Below are positions 1 through 8,980 of a stretch of DNA of 64,000 nt, one piece after another. The DNA is taken from assembly GCF_003702045.1 (NCBI RefSeq), contig NZ_RBTP01000069.1, positions 62,001 to 126,000 on the forward strand, written 5' to 3'. Made by a program: the position numbers and the translations under genes. Origin of the DNA: Pseudomonas viridiflava. GTDB taxonomy: Bacteria; Pseudomonadota; Gammaproteobacteria; Pseudomonadales; Pseudomonadaceae. Positions within the stretch are counted from its first letter, which is position 1, and each line of letters begins with the position of its first letter. The notes beneath the pieces were generated by a model. It had not been told where the DNA came from and searched no databases. It saw nothing but the letters and a program-made list of their open reading frames with translations.

Positions 1-69
1 ATTTATTGAACTAGTTTGTCACTTTGCCTATCCAACCCGTCAGAACAACCACAGTTGGAGTACCTCACC

Positions 70-390
70 ATGCGTCTCAAGTTTGCTGTCGCCACCGTAG
101 CCTTGCTTTCCATCCCGATGGGTTCAGCGATGGCTGACACCTTCTGGCGTAACGTGATTTCCTCGGGTGCCACCACCGGCTCGACTTACCTGACCTTCAA
201 GGATCACAAGCTGATCGTTGCTGCACAGGATGATGCGGGCAGCTACGTTGCCAGCAACGGCGATATCCGTGGTCCGTTTCTGGAAGCTGCCATCCAGCAG
301 GTCCGTCAGGACAACCCAGGTCTGAAAGCCACCGACATGGAATTGGCCAACGCGATCCTGGAAAAGAACCTGGTTGCTGAAAATCAGTAA
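70..390 (+). CDS. DUF2388 small secreted protein
   Basis: This encodes a 106-residue protein with a clear signal peptide: a basic start (MRLK), a hydrophobic stretch and an AMA-D cleavage site near residue 23. The mature part begins with the TFWRN segment followed by serine, glycine and threonine residues, as in the Pseudomonas DUF2388 family. That family is periplasmic or secreted and has no assigned biochemical function. The start at 70 is preferred over an in-frame start at 16 because the signal peptide begins there and a GGAG lies about 12 bases upstream. A strong hairpin terminator follows. The gene converges on gcvH. Confidence 0.8.
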   Translation: MRLKFAVATVALLSIPMGSAMADTFWRNVISSGATTGSTYLTFKDHKLIVAAQDDAGSYVASNGDIRGPFLEAAIQQVRQDNPGLKATDMELANAILEKNLVAENQ

Positions 391-400
391 TCACCGTTCA

Positions 401-437
401 TAAAAAAATGCCGCTCGATTGAGCGGCATTTTTTTGT
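401..437. terminator. Bidirectional rho-independent terminator
   Basis: ATGCCGCTC and GAGCGGCAT form a nine-pair stem around a four-base loop. An A-run precedes it and a T-run follows it, so it can end transcription of both the DUF2388 gene and gcvH on the opposite strand. Confidence 0.9.
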
Positions 438-444
438 CCGGGAT

Positions 445-831
445 TTACTCGCCGATGGCGCTCTTATAGCCCGCAGCGTCCAGCAACTTGCTCAGATCGG
501 CTTCAGCGGCAGATGGCTTGAGCTTGAAGATCCAGGCACTGTAAGGCTCGCTGTTCAGACTCTCAGGCGAGTCGCCTAGCGCTTCGTTGGCAGCAATCAC
601 TTCGCCAGCCACCGGCGAATAGATATCCGACGCGGCCTTGACCGACTCGACAACGCCTGCAGCATCACCGGCAGCGAAGGTTTTGCCGATTTCCGGCAAC
701 TCGACGAAAACGACATCGCCCAGTGCTTCCTGTGCGTGATCCGAGATACCAACGGTGACCGTACCGTCGGATTCCAGACGCGCCCATTCATGGCTTTCGG
801 CGAAACGCAGTTCGGCGGGAATATTGCTCAT
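445..831 (-). CDS. gcvH: Glycine cleavage system H protein
   Basis: GcvH is the lipoyl carrier of the glycine cleavage complex. It shuttles the aminomethyl group between the P, T and L proteins. The 128-residue product has the family's usual length. It carries the lipoylation motif ESVKAASDI with Lys65 as the attachment site, and the conserved SHEW segment near the N-terminus. It lies 47 bp downstream of gcvT on the same strand, so the two are probably co-transcribed. A gcvP gene, which follows gcvH in P. aeruginosa, is absent here: the next element is a terminator and a gene on the other strand. The complete P protein must be encoded elsewhere. Confidence 0.96.
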   Translation of the reverse strand: MSNIPAELRFAESHEWARLESDGTVTVGISDHAQEALGDVVFVELPEIGKTFAAGDAAGVVESVKAASDIYSPVAGEVIAANEALGDSPESLNSEPYSAWIFKLKPSAAEADLSKLLDAAGYKSAIGE

Positions 832-878
832 TTAGTCATCCTCAACATCGGGGTCAGCGGAAAACCCGCCAGATTAGG

Positions 879-1961
879 TTAGATCAGGGCTTTGCCATGA
901 CGCACAAACGCTGGCTGCACGACCCGTACCGGATACCACTTGCCGCGGATTTCGACCTCAGCGCGGTCAGCGGTGGCGATTGGAACGCGTGCCAGGGCAA
1001 TCGACTTGCTTAGCGTAGGGGAGAAACTACCACTGGTGATCTCACCTTCGCCAATTTCTGCGACGCGTACCACCTGCCGGGCGCGCAACACGCCGCGCTC
1101 TTCAAGCACCAGCCCGACCAGTTTGGAGGCGATGCCCTCGGCTCGTTCAGCCTCAAGCGCCTCGCGCCCGATGAAATCGCGCTCTGCAGGCTCCCAGGCG
1201 ATGCTCCAGGCCATGTTGGACACCAGCGGCGAAGCGTTTTCGTCGATGTCCTGACCGTACAGGTTCATACCGGCTTCGAGTCGCAGCGTGTCGCGTGCGC
1301 CCAGACCGATAGGGGAAATGCCGGCACCGACCAGATCATTGAAGAAACCGGGAGCCTGTTCGGCAGGCAGCATGATTTCCAGCCCGTCTTCGCCGGTATA
1401 ACCGGTGCGGGCGATGAACCAGTCGGCGTTGTCGTGACCTTCGAAGGGCTTGAGCTGACGAATGAGATCGGCACGGGAGCTGGACACCAGCTCGGCGATT
1501 CTGCTTCTGGCCTGCGGGCCTTGAATCGCCAGCATCGCTATATCGCTGCGCTCAGTGAGTTGAACGTCGAACCCTTCCAGCCGGGATTGCATCCAGGCAA
1601 GGTCCTTGGCACCCGTGGCGGCGTTGACGACCAGACGATAGCCGTCGGTCGTGAGGTAGACGATCGTGTCGTCGATGACCCCGCCACGCGTGTCGAGCAT
1701 CGCGCTGTACAAGGCGCGACCCGAGGTATTCAGCCTGTCGACATCATTGGCCAACAGGTAGCGCAGCCAGGCTTTGGCCTGACTGCCTGCAACATCGATC
1801 ACATTCATGTGAGAGACATCGAAGACCCCACAGTCACGGCGCACCTGATGGTGTTCCTCGACCTGCGATCCGTAATGCAACGGCATGTCCCAGCCACCGA
1901 AATCGACCATCTTCGCGCCCAGCGCGAGGTGCAGGTCAAAGAGGGGGGTACGCTGTCCCAT
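879..1961 (-). CDS. gcvT: Glycine cleavage system aminomethyltransferase (T protein)
   Basis: GcvT transfers the methylene group from lipoyl-H protein to tetrahydrofolate, releasing ammonia. The 360-residue protein begins with the family signature (TPLFDLHLALGAKMVDFGGW) and contains VFDVSHM near residue 50 and the GYTGEDGLEI segment near residue 190. It ends with the usual C-terminal barrel domain. The start is preceded by a GGAGAAACCC ribosome site. About 150 bp of leader separates it from the upstream permease gene. I searched that leader by eye for a glycine riboswitch and did not find a convincing one. Confidence 0.96.
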   Translation of the reverse strand: MGQRTPLFDLHLALGAKMVDFGGWDMPLHYGSQVEEHHQVRRDCGVFDVSHMNVIDVAGSQAKAWLRYLLANDVDRLNTSGRALYSAMLDTRGGVIDDTIVYLTTDGYRLVVNAATGAKDLAWMQSRLEGFDVQLTERSDIAMLAIQGPQARSRIAELVSSSRADLIRQLKPFEGHDNADWFIARTGYTGEDGLEIMLPAEQAPGFFNDLVGAGISPIGLGARDTLRLEAGMNLYGQDIDENASPLVSNMAWSIAWEPAERDFIGREALEAERAEGIASKLVGLVLEERGVLRARQVVRVAEIGEGEITSGSFSPTLSKSIALARVPIATADRAEVEIRGKWYPVRVVQPAFVRHGKALI

Positions 1962-2115
1962 GGGTTTCTCCTTCCGGGCGTGGCGAAGGTGCGGGCAAAC
2001 ACATCACGGCAAGCCCCCCGTTGAATCGGAGTTTGCAGCAAAGACAGCGGACCGAATTGTCTGACAGACCGCACCAATTGCGGCGCATTGTAGCCGCAAG
2101 GTGAAGACCCCGCAC

Positions 2116-3732
2116 CTAGCTAATCTGACGAGCCGAGCGCCGAATCAGCCCGATGACGGGCAGCAGGCCAACCAGCACCAGCGTCAAGGCCGGTAGCGCT
2201 GCACGCGCCCACTCGCCTTCACTGGTCATTTCGAAGATGCGTACGGCCAGCGTATCCCAGCCAAATGGGCGCATGAGCAGGGTCGCCGGCATTTCCTTGA
2301 GCACATCCACGAAGACCAACAAGGCTGCACTCAGCGCGCCAGGGACCAGCAGCGGCAGATACACGTTGAGAAACAACTTAGGGCCACTGACGCCCAGACT
2401 GCGTGCAGCTTCAGGCAATGATGGCCGAATGCGCGAGAGGCTGTTTTCCAGCGGACCGAAGGCCACGGCAATGAAACGCACCAGATAGGCCAGCAGCAGT
2501 GCCGAAAGGCTCCCCAGCAACAGCGGCTTGCCTGCGCCCCCGAGCCAGCCTGATAGCGGGATCACCAGTTCACGGTCCAGGTAGCTGAACGCAAGCATGA
2601 TCGACACCGCCAGCACCGACCCCGGCAGCGCATAACCCAGATTGGCCAGGCTCACGCCCGAACGAATTGCAGGGGTTGGCGCCATGCGCCTTGCGAAGGC
2701 CAGCACCAGCGCTGCGCTGACGGTGATCAACGCGGCCATACCGCCCAAATACAGAGTGTGAAGAATCAGACCGGTGTATCGCTCGTCCAGGTCAAAGCGC
2801 CCCCGCTGCCAGACCCAGACGATCAATTGCAGCACTGGCACCACGAATGCGCAGAGAAACACCAGCCCACACCAGCCAGTCGCCGCCAGCGCCTTGATCC
2901 CGTGGAGGTTATAAAGCGCGGTGCCGCGTGGCCGCTCGTTGGTGACACGGCTCGCGCCCCTGGCCCGACGTTCGCCGTACAGCAGAATCAGTACCGCCAG
3001 CAGCAACAGGCTGGCCAGTTGCGCAGCGCTGGAAAGGCTGAAGAAGCCGTACCAGGTTTTGTAGATAGCGGTGGTGAACGTGTCGAAATTGAACACCGAG
3101 ACAGCGCCGAAATCGGCCAGCGTTTCCATCAGCGCCAGCGCCACGCCTGCACCAATCGCCGGACGCGCCATCGGCAAGGCGACGCGCCAGAAGGCCTGCA
3201 ACGGCGATTGTCCGAGCACTCGCGCCGCCTCCATCAAGCCTTTGCCCTGCGCCAGAAATGCGGTGCGCGCCAGCAGATAAACGTAGGGGTAGAACACCAG
3301 CACCAGCACGATGATCACCCCACCGGTAGAGCGCACGCGAGGCAGTCGCAAGCCGCTGCCGAACCATTCACGCAGCAGGGTCTGCACCGGGCCTGAAAAA
3401 TCCAGCAGCCCGACGAACACGAACGCCAGTACGTAGGCCGGAATGGCAAAGGGCAGCATCAATGCCCAGTCCAGCCAACGCCGTCCAGGGAACTCGCACA
3501 AGCTGGTCAGCCACGCCAGACTCACCCCCAGCAGCGTCACGCCTAAACCGACACCCACGACCAGAATCAACGTGTTGCCTAGCAGACGAGTCATCTGGGT
3601 TTCGAGCAGGTGCGTCCATATCTGCCGGTCGATGCTTTCCCAGGAAAGCAACAGCACGCTCAGCGGCAGCAGCACCAGCGCAGCAATGGCAAAGACCAGG
3701 GGATACCAGCGGCGTTGGGCAGGATGGGCCAA
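2116..3732 (-). CDS. Ferric iron ABC transporter permease (FbpB/SfuB type)
   Basis: This is the inner-membrane permease of a binding-protein-dependent Fe(III) importer. The 538 residues form a duplicated permease with about a dozen membrane segments. There are two EAA loops: EAARVLGQSPLQAFWRVALP in the first half and EAARSLGVSGPKLFLNVYLP in the second. Such a doubled permease is typical of the FbpB/SfuB/HitB family. The gene for the matching binding protein lies upstream on the same strand, separated by a palindromic repeat element. No ATPase gene is adjacent, so the nucleotide-binding subunit must be elsewhere. The iron substrate is inferred from the family and from the neighbouring binding protein. 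Confidence 0.9.
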   Translation of the reverse strand: MAHPAQRRWYPLVFAIAALVLLPLSVLLLSWESIDRQIWTHLLETQMTRLLGNTLILVVGVGLGVTLLGVSLAWLTSLCEFPGRRWLDWALMLPFAIPAYVLAFVFVGLLDFSGPVQTLLREWFGSGLRLPRVRSTGGVIIVLVLVFYPYVYLLARTAFLAQGKGLMEAARVLGQSPLQAFWRVALPMARPAIGAGVALALMETLADFGAVSVFNFDTFTTAIYKTWYGFFSLSSAAQLASLLLLAVLILLYGERRARGASRVTNERPRGTALYNLHGIKALAATGWCGLVFLCAFVVPVLQLIVWVWQRGRFDLDERYTGLILHTLYLGGMAALITVSAALVLAFARRMAPTPAIRSGVSLANLGYALPGSVLAVSIMLAFSYLDRELVIPLSGWLGGAGKPLLLGSLSALLLAYLVRFIAVAFGPLENSLSRIRPSLPEAARSLGVSGPKLFLNVYLPLLVPGALSAALLVFVDVLKEMPATLLMRPFGWDTLAVRIFEMTSEGEWARAALPALTLVLVGLLPVIGLIRRSARQIS

Positions 3733-3768
3733 GGGGTTCTCGAAGTCGGTAGAGGAATCATGATCTGG

Positions 3769-3882
3769 TGATCGTGCCCACGCTCCGCGTGGGCATGCAG
3801 CCCGTGACGCTCCGCGTCACATTCGAGAACGGACATAGAGCGTCCTGAGCGGCCTTACCACGCGGAGCGTGGGAACGATCAG
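3769..3882. repeat. Dispersed palindromic repeat (GTGCCCACGCTCCGCGTGGGC family)
   Basis: The element has nested inverted repeats. GCCCACGCTCCGCGTGGGC is followed by GTGACGCTCCGCGTCAC, and the far end CACGCGGAGCGTGGGAACGATC mirrors the beginning. It fills the gap between the iron permease and its binding protein. A shorter copy of the same family lies at 57486-57539 in the opposite orientation. Repeats of this kind are common in P. syringae-group intergenic regions. The hairpins may stabilise or attenuate the transcript. Confidence 0.85.
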
Positions 3883-3897
3883 AGGTCGAGTATTAAA

Positions 3898-4899
3898 TCA
3901 ATTCCAGCCCGCGCGATCCATCATCCGAATGGCTTCTGCCTGACGCTTGCCCGCCACTTCGACCGGGATGGTGTCGGCCTTGAACGCGCCCCAACTGGCC
4001 ACTTCCTCTGACGGCGCCACTTTCGGGTTGGCCGGGAACTCCTGATTGACACTGGAGAAGATCTTTTGCGCCTCAGGACCGGTCATCCACTCAACCAGCG
4101 CCTTGGCAGCCTCTGGATGAGGTGCGTATTTGGTAAGCCCGATGCCGGACAAATTGACGTGCACACCCCGGTCGGTCTGATTCGGCCAGAACAGCTTTAC
4201 CGCCAGGTCCGGGTTCTGCTTGTGCAGGCGACCGTAGTAATAGGTGTTGACGATACCCACGTCGCACTGACCGGCATTGATCGCTTCCAGCACCGCGATG
4301 TCATCGGAAAACACATCGGTGGACAGGTTGTTGACCCAGCCCTTGAGGATCTTCTCGGATGCTTCGGCTCCGTGGGTTTCGATCAGCGTGGCCGTCAGCG
4401 ACTGGTTATAGACCTTCTTGGCTGTGCGCAGGCAGAGACGGCCTTCCCAGTTCTTGTCGGCAAGCGCTTCATAGGTGGTCAACTCGGCGGGCTTCACCCG
4501 GTCGGTGGAATAGGCGATGGTCCGGGCACGCAGGCTCAGACCGGTCCAGCCATGCGTAGACGAGCGATACTGCGCAGGAATATTGGCTTCGATGACCGGC
4601 GAGATGAAGGACTGGAGAATGCCCATCTGTTCGGCCTGCCAGAGGTTGCCTGCATCGACGGTCAGTAGCAGATCGGCAGTCGCGTTTTCACCCTCGGCCT
4701 TGATGCGCTGCATCAGGGGCGCTTCCTTGTCGGTGATGAACTTGATCTTCACACCGGTCTTGGCGGTATAGGCGTCGAACACCGGCTTGATCAGCTCGTC
4801 GATCCGGGAGGAATACACCACCACTTCGTCAGCTGCCTGAGCAGTGCTGCCCAGCAGGGCCAGTGTCAAAGCAGCCAGAAGACGCTTGCTTGCCTGCAT
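3898..4899 (-). CDS. Ferric iron ABC transporter periplasmic binding protein (FbpA/HitA type)
   Basis: This is the periplasmic receptor of the Fe(III) importer. The 333-residue product starts with a standard signal peptide (MQASKRLLAALTLALLGSTAQA) and continues with DEVVVYSSR, the usual first strand of the ferric-binding family. A tyrosine pair (NTYYYG) near residue 215 fits the Fe(III)-ligating tyrosines of FbpA. The start at 4899 was chosen over 4947 because the signal peptide begins there. It lies upstream of the permease, 165 bp away, across a repeat element. No clear Fur box was seen upstream; instead there is a REP pair. Confidence 0.92.
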   Translation of the reverse strand: MQASKRLLAALTLALLGSTAQAADEVVVYSSRIDELIKPVFDAYTAKTGVKIKFITDKEAPLMQRIKAEGENATADLLLTVDAGNLWQAEQMGILQSFISPVIEANIPAQYRSSTHGWTGLSLRARTIAYSTDRVKPAELTTYEALADKNWEGRLCLRTAKKVYNQSLTATLIETHGAEASEKILKGWVNNLSTDVFSDDIAVLEAINAGQCDVGIVNTYYYGRLHKQNPDLAVKLFWPNQTDRGVHVNLSGIGLTKYAPHPEAAKALVEWMTGPEAQKIFSSVNQEFPANPKVAPSEEVASWGAFKADTIPVEVAGKRQAEAIRMMDRAGWN

Positions 4900-5008
4900 G
4901 AAGGTATCTCGCGTTCGCAAATGAGGCGAAATGGTAGTGAATCCCATTTGCTATCTCAATCGAAGAGGCGCTGGAGCCGTTACCGGATGTTGCAGAACTC
5001 GACAAACC

Positions 5009-5099
5009 GTGGGAGCGAGCTTGCTCGCGAAGGCAGTGGTCGAGGCGCACGGCCTGGATTGGCCGTGCTGAGGATTTCGCGAGCGAGCTCGTGCCTACT
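5009..5099. repeat. REP doublet (REPIN-like)
   Basis: GTGGGAGCGAGCTTGCTCGCGAAGG is followed about 45 bases later by the inverted counterpart TTCGCGAGCGAGCTCGTGCCTAC. Each arm is itself a hairpin, and together they form the inverted pair typical of Pseudomonas REPINs. It lies between the iron-binding protein gene and the visC-like gene. A related doublet is at 35687-35779 and a single arm at 28948-28972. Confidence 0.88.
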
Positions 5100-5115
5100 A
5101 GGATCTCTGAGATTT

Positions 5116-6336
5116 TTACAACCGCGCTAACTCCGGCAAATCACCCGACAGCCCCAGCGCCTCGCGAACGAACAACGCCTTGGCTTCCGGCAGCTTGTTA
5201 ACCACCTTGAGCCCGGTGTTGCGCAGCCAGCGCAGAGGCAGTGGATCGGCCTGGAACAAGCGCTCAAAGCCTTCCATCGCCGCCATCAACGCTAGGTTGT
5301 GTGGCATGCGGCGGCGCTCGTAGCGGCCCAGCACACGCACGTCCGACAGCAATTCGCCGCGTGCGGCCGCATGGGTCAGCACTTCGGCCAGTACAGCGGC
5401 ATCAAGGAACCCGAGGTTCACGCCCTGCCCGGCCAGCGGGTGAATGGTGTGCGCAGCGTCGCCGATCAAGGCCAGACCTTTGGCGACGTAGCGCTTGGCA
5501 TGGCGCTGACGCAGCGGGACGCACAGGCGAGCATCGACCGCCAGCACTTGCCCCAACTGGCCCTCGAACGCCTGTTCAAGCGCCTTGCAGAACATCTCGT
5601 CGTCCACTGCCATCAGACGCTCGGCCTCTTTGGGCGTGACCGACCAGACGATGGAGCTCCAATGTTCGCCTTCGCGATCCAGCGGCAGGAAGGCCAGTGG
5701 CCCTTCGTCGGTGAAACGCTGCCAGGCAGTTTTCTTGTTGGGTTCGGCTGTGCGAACGCTGGTCACGATCGCGCTGTGCAGGTAATCCCATTCACGGGTC
5801 GGCGTCGCCGTCAAACGGCGTACGGTCGAGTTCGGGCCATCGGCGGCCACCACCAGCGGTGCGCGCAGCAGGCGACCGTCAGCCAGGGTCAGCAGCCAGT
5901 CATCACCCGAATAGCGCATCTGCTCCAGCCGGGCATTGGCCAGCAGACCAATGTCGCTGTCATGCAGACGGTCGAGCAGCGCATCCTGCACCACACGGTT
6001 CTCGACAATATGCCCCAGCACATCGGCATGCACGCTGGACGCGGAAAAGTGGATTTGACCGGTGCCACTGCCGTCCCACACCTGCATGTGGCTGTAAGGG
6101 CTGATGCGCCGCGCGGCAATACCGTCCCACACCTCAAGACGCTGAAGAATCCGCTGGCTGGCGGCCGACAGGGCGCTGACACGCGGTTCGAAGGTCGAGT
6201 CCACGTCAAACGGCTTGACGCTCAATGGCCCGCCGTCGACCACGATCACATCCAGGCCGCTGCCTTGCAGGGCCAGCGCCAGGGCGCTACCCACCATCCC
6301 GGCACCGACAATCAGCACATCTGCACGCGTTTCCAT
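5116..6336 (-). CDS. UbiH/UbiF/VisC-family FAD-dependent ubiquinone hydroxylase
   Basis: This aromatic-ring flavoprotein hydroxylase acts in ubiquinone biosynthesis. The 406-residue product has the FAD-binding GAGMVGSALALAL motif at its N-terminus. The second FAD motif, GLALIGDAAHTIHPLAGQGVN, is near residue 295. The start at 6336 (METRADVLIVGAG) matches the family length better than an in-frame start 48 bases upstream. It sits 51 bp downstream of ubiH, giving the order pepP-ubiH-visC as in other pseudomonads. In E. coli the corresponding homologue is UbiI (VisC), which hydroxylates C5 of the ring; the exact position used here is inferred. Confidence 0.92.
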   Translation of the reverse strand: METRADVLIVGAGMVGSALALALQGSGLDVIVVDGGPLSVKPFDVDSTFEPRVSALSAASQRILQRLEVWDGIAARRISPYSHMQVWDGSGTGQIHFSASSVHADVLGHIVENRVVQDALLDRLHDSDIGLLANARLEQMRYSGDDWLLTLADGRLLRAPLVVAADGPNSTVRRLTATPTREWDYLHSAIVTSVRTAEPNKKTAWQRFTDEGPLAFLPLDREGEHWSSIVWSVTPKEAERLMAVDDEMFCKALEQAFEGQLGQVLAVDARLCVPLRQRHAKRYVAKGLALIGDAAHTIHPLAGQGVNLGFLDAAVLAEVLTHAAARGELLSDVRVLGRYERRRMPHNLALMAAMEGFERLFQADPLPLRWLRNTGLKVVNKLPEAKALFVREALGLSGDLPELARL

Positions 6337-6387
6337 GTTCAAACCATTCCCGCTTGCGGCCGCAGCCATAGGTTGAAAGTGCATGCC

Positions 6388-7575
6388 TTACACATCGGAT
6401 CGAGTTCCCAGCCCCATTGCCTGCCGAGCGAACCAGCGCTTGGCGGTGGGCAGCAGATCCAGCCCGAGCAACCCCAGGTTGCGCCCCGTGGTCACAGCCG
6501 ACTGAGTGCTGCCGAACAGGCGCGTCACTTTATCGGAGAAACCTACGGTCAACTGCTGATCGGCACGCTGACGCTCGCGATAAATCTGCAACGTTGCCAG
6601 ATCGCCCAGCGCTGCATCGCTTTCAAGCAGGGTTTGCGCGAGCGCATCGGCATCGCGCAGTGAAAGGTTGAAGCCCTGCCCGGCAATCGGGTGCAGGCTG
6701 TGCGCGGCGTTGCCCAAGATCACCAAGTGCGAACGCACCTGTTCCTCGGCCTCTACCAGCGCCAGCGGATACACGTGCCGAGCGCCGACCTGGCGCAGCG
6801 TACCGAGGCGATAGCCAAACACGCCTTGCAGCTCCTCAAGAAAACTGCGGTCGTCCAGCTCGGCAAGGCGTTGGGTGTCATTACCGCGCCGCGTCCAGAC
6901 AAGCGCACAGCGGTTTTCCGGTAACGGCAGCAACGCCATCGGGCCATCGTCGGTGAAGCGCTCGAACGCCTGGCCGCAATGGGCCTCGCTCGGCGTGATG
7001 TTGGCGATCAGTGCGCTCTGATCGTAAGGCGTCTGCCGCACGTTGATCCCAAGCTGCTCGCGCAGACTGGAGCGGCCACCATCGGCGAGCACAGCCAGAT
7101 CGCATTCCAGCTCGGTTTCATCAGCCAGTGTCAGGCGGTAGCCATCGGCCAGCGGCTGCATCTTGCGCACCTCGGCCGGCACACGCCAGCTGACCACGTC
7201 ACGATCCAGCCCCGCCCACAGGCACTGCCCCAGCCAGGCGTTTTCAACGACGTAGCCCAACGCAGGCACGCCTTCTTCGATGGCAGACAGACGCGTCGCG
7301 CCGAAGCGGCCACGGTCGGACACCTGAATTTGCAGAATCGGCTCGGCCCGGCGCGAGATCGGCTGCCAGACGCCAAGGCGCTCATAAATGCGTCGCGCGC
7401 CGAACGACAGCGCCGAGGATCGGGCGTCGTAGCTGGGCTGGTACGTTTCGCCCGGCGCAAACGGCTCGATCAGAACAATCTTCCAGCCGCGTGCCTTCGC
7501 GCCTGCCTGCAGCGCCAGCGCAAGGCTCGCACCAACCAGCCCGCCGCCGACGATAGCAATATTGAAACGGCTCAT
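6388..7575 (-). CDS. ubiH: 2-octaprenyl-6-methoxyphenyl hydroxylase
   Basis: UbiH is an FAD-dependent hydroxylase of ubiquinone biosynthesis. The 395-residue sequence has the dinucleotide-binding motif GGGLVGASLALAL at residues 10-22. The DGxxS-like segment LADGGRSSLR is near residue 165, and the FAD ribityl motif LGNAAHSLHPIAGQGFN lies further on. It overlaps the end of pepP by four bases (ATGA), so the two are translationally coupled. It is a distant paralogue of the next gene downstream. The pairing of ubiH with pepP and a visC-like gene is the standard gammaproteobacterial arrangement and supports the name. Confidence 0.94.
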   Translation of the reverse strand: MSRFNIAIVGGGLVGASLALALQAGAKARGWKIVLIEPFAPGETYQPSYDARSSALSFGARRIYERLGVWQPISRRAEPILQIQVSDRGRFGATRLSAIEEGVPALGYVVENAWLGQCLWAGLDRDVVSWRVPAEVRKMQPLADGYRLTLADETELECDLAVLADGGRSSLREQLGINVRQTPYDQSALIANITPSEAHCGQAFERFTDDGPMALLPLPENRCALVWTRRGNDTQRLAELDDRSFLEELQGVFGYRLGTLRQVGARHVYPLALVEAEEQVRSHLVILGNAAHSLHPIAGQGFNLSLRDADALAQTLLESDAALGDLATLQIYRERQRADQQLTVGFSDKVTRLFGSTQSAVTTGRNLGLLGLDLLPTAKRWFARQAMGLGTRSDV

Positions 7576-8906
7576 GCTGCCTGGATCCTTGAGGCGGCCA
7601 TCAAGGCTTCGATTTCGGCCACTGTCTTGGGCACGCCACCGGAAAGCACTTCACAGCCTTTCTTGGTCACAATCACGTCGTCCTCGATACGCACACCGAT
7701 ACCTCGCCATTTCTTTGCGACATTCAGATTGTCGGGGGACACATAAATGCCAGGTTCAACGGTCAAGGCCATGCCGACCTCCAGCACGCGCCACTCTCCG
7801 CCGACCTTGTATTCGCCAACGTCGTGCACGTCCATGCCCAGCCAGTGTCCGGCGCGGTGCATGTAGAACGCTTTGTAGGCTTCATCTTCAATCAACTGCT
7901 TCACATCGCCCTGCAATAAACCCAGCTCGACAAGGCCGGCGGTAATGACCTGGACCGTCGCTTCATGCGCCTGGTTCCAGTGCTTGCCCGGGCCGATGGC
8001 ATCGAAGGCCGCGTACTGGGACTTGAGCACCAGCTCGTAGATGGCTTTCTGCTCCGGCGAGAACGTGCCGCTGACCGGGAACGTACGGGTGATATCACTG
8101 GCGTAGCAGTCTATTTCGCAACCGGCGTCGATCAACACCAGATCGCCGTCTTTGAGCGCGGCGTCATTCTGCTGGTAGTGCAGAATGCAGGCGTTGCGGC
8201 CCGATGCGACGATGGACCCATAGGCGGGCATCTTCGCGCCGCCCTTGCGAAACTCGTAGTCCAGCTCCGCTTCCAGCGAGAACTCATGCAGCCCGGCAAG
8301 GCAGGCCTGCATGGCGCGTACGTGAGCGCGCGCAGAAATCTCCGCGGCGCCACGCATCACCTTGATCTCGGCCGCCGATTTGTAAAGACGCATGTCATGC
8401 AGCAGGTGATCGAGCGCGACAAACTCGTTCGGCGGCTGAGCGCCCAGATGCGCCTTGGAGCGGATCACGTTGACCCATTCCATCAAGTGGCGATCGAATT
8501 CGGGGTGGCTGCCCATCGCCGAGTACACGCGATCCCGGCCTTCGATGAGGCCCGGCAGGATGTCATCGATGTCGCTGATCGGAAACGCGTCGTCTGCACC
8601 AAAATCACGAATGGCGCCTTCCTGCCCTGCACGCAGTCCGTCCCACAGCTCGCGCTCGGGGTTGCGTTCGCGGCAGAACAGCACGTACTCGCCGTATTCG
8701 CGTCCCGGAATCAGCACCACTACGGCCTCAGGCTCGGGGAAGCCGCTCAGGTACTGAAAATCGCTGTCCTGGCGATACACGTGCTCGACGTCCCGATTGC
8801 GAATCGCCACGGCCGCAGCGGGCAGGATGGCGATGCTGTTGGGCTCCATTTGAGCCATCAGGGCTTTGCGGCGGCGGGCGTATTCGGACTTCGGTATAGA
8901 GATCAT
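7572..8906 (-). CDS. pepP: Xaa-Pro aminopeptidase (aminopeptidase P)
   Basis: PepP removes N-terminal residues that precede proline. The 444-residue protein has the creatinase-like N-terminal domain and a C-terminal pita-bread metallopeptidase domain. The two-metal ligands are visible: DAG, SDITR, the HRAGHWLGMDVHD segment, TVEPGIY and the final RIEDD. The ATG at 8906 (MISIPKSEY) gives the usual length; a TTG two codons earlier is possible. It is the first of the pepP-ubiH-visC group, and ygfB precedes it by about 74 bp on the same strand. A single operon is likely. Confidence 0.95.
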   Translation of the reverse strand: MISIPKSEYARRRKALMAQMEPNSIAILPAAAVAIRNRDVEHVYRQDSDFQYLSGFPEPEAVVVLIPGREYGEYVLFCRERNPERELWDGLRAGQEGAIRDFGADDAFPISDIDDILPGLIEGRDRVYSAMGSHPEFDRHLMEWVNVIRSKAHLGAQPPNEFVALDHLLHDMRLYKSAAEIKVMRGAAEISARAHVRAMQACLAGLHEFSLEAELDYEFRKGGAKMPAYGSIVASGRNACILHYQQNDAALKDGDLVLIDAGCEIDCYASDITRTFPVSGTFSPEQKAIYELVLKSQYAAFDAIGPGKHWNQAHEATVQVITAGLVELGLLQGDVKQLIEDEAYKAFYMHRAGHWLGMDVHDVGEYKVGGEWRVLEVGMALTVEPGIYVSPDNLNVAKKWRGIGVRIEDDVIVTKKGCEVLSGGVPKTVAEIEALMAASRIQAA

Positions 8907-8980
8907 CAGCAACGTGAGTCCTGAGGGCGCGCATCGACCGAAGGGCAGTCAGCCCTGATCGATGACGCGAAAGTGAACAA

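Noticed and set aside
1434..2024. Long open frame opposite gcvT
   Set aside because: It is an antisense shadow of gcvT with no ribosome site and no recognised domain.
1962..2115. Possible glycine riboswitch in the gcvT leader
   Set aside because: The conserved core motifs of the glycine riboswitch were not found on either strand, and the leader is too short for a tandem element.
5299..6663. 454-codon frame opposite the visC-like gene
   Set aside because: It is rich in Gln, His and Arg as expected for an antisense frame of GC-rich coding DNA, and spans two real genes.
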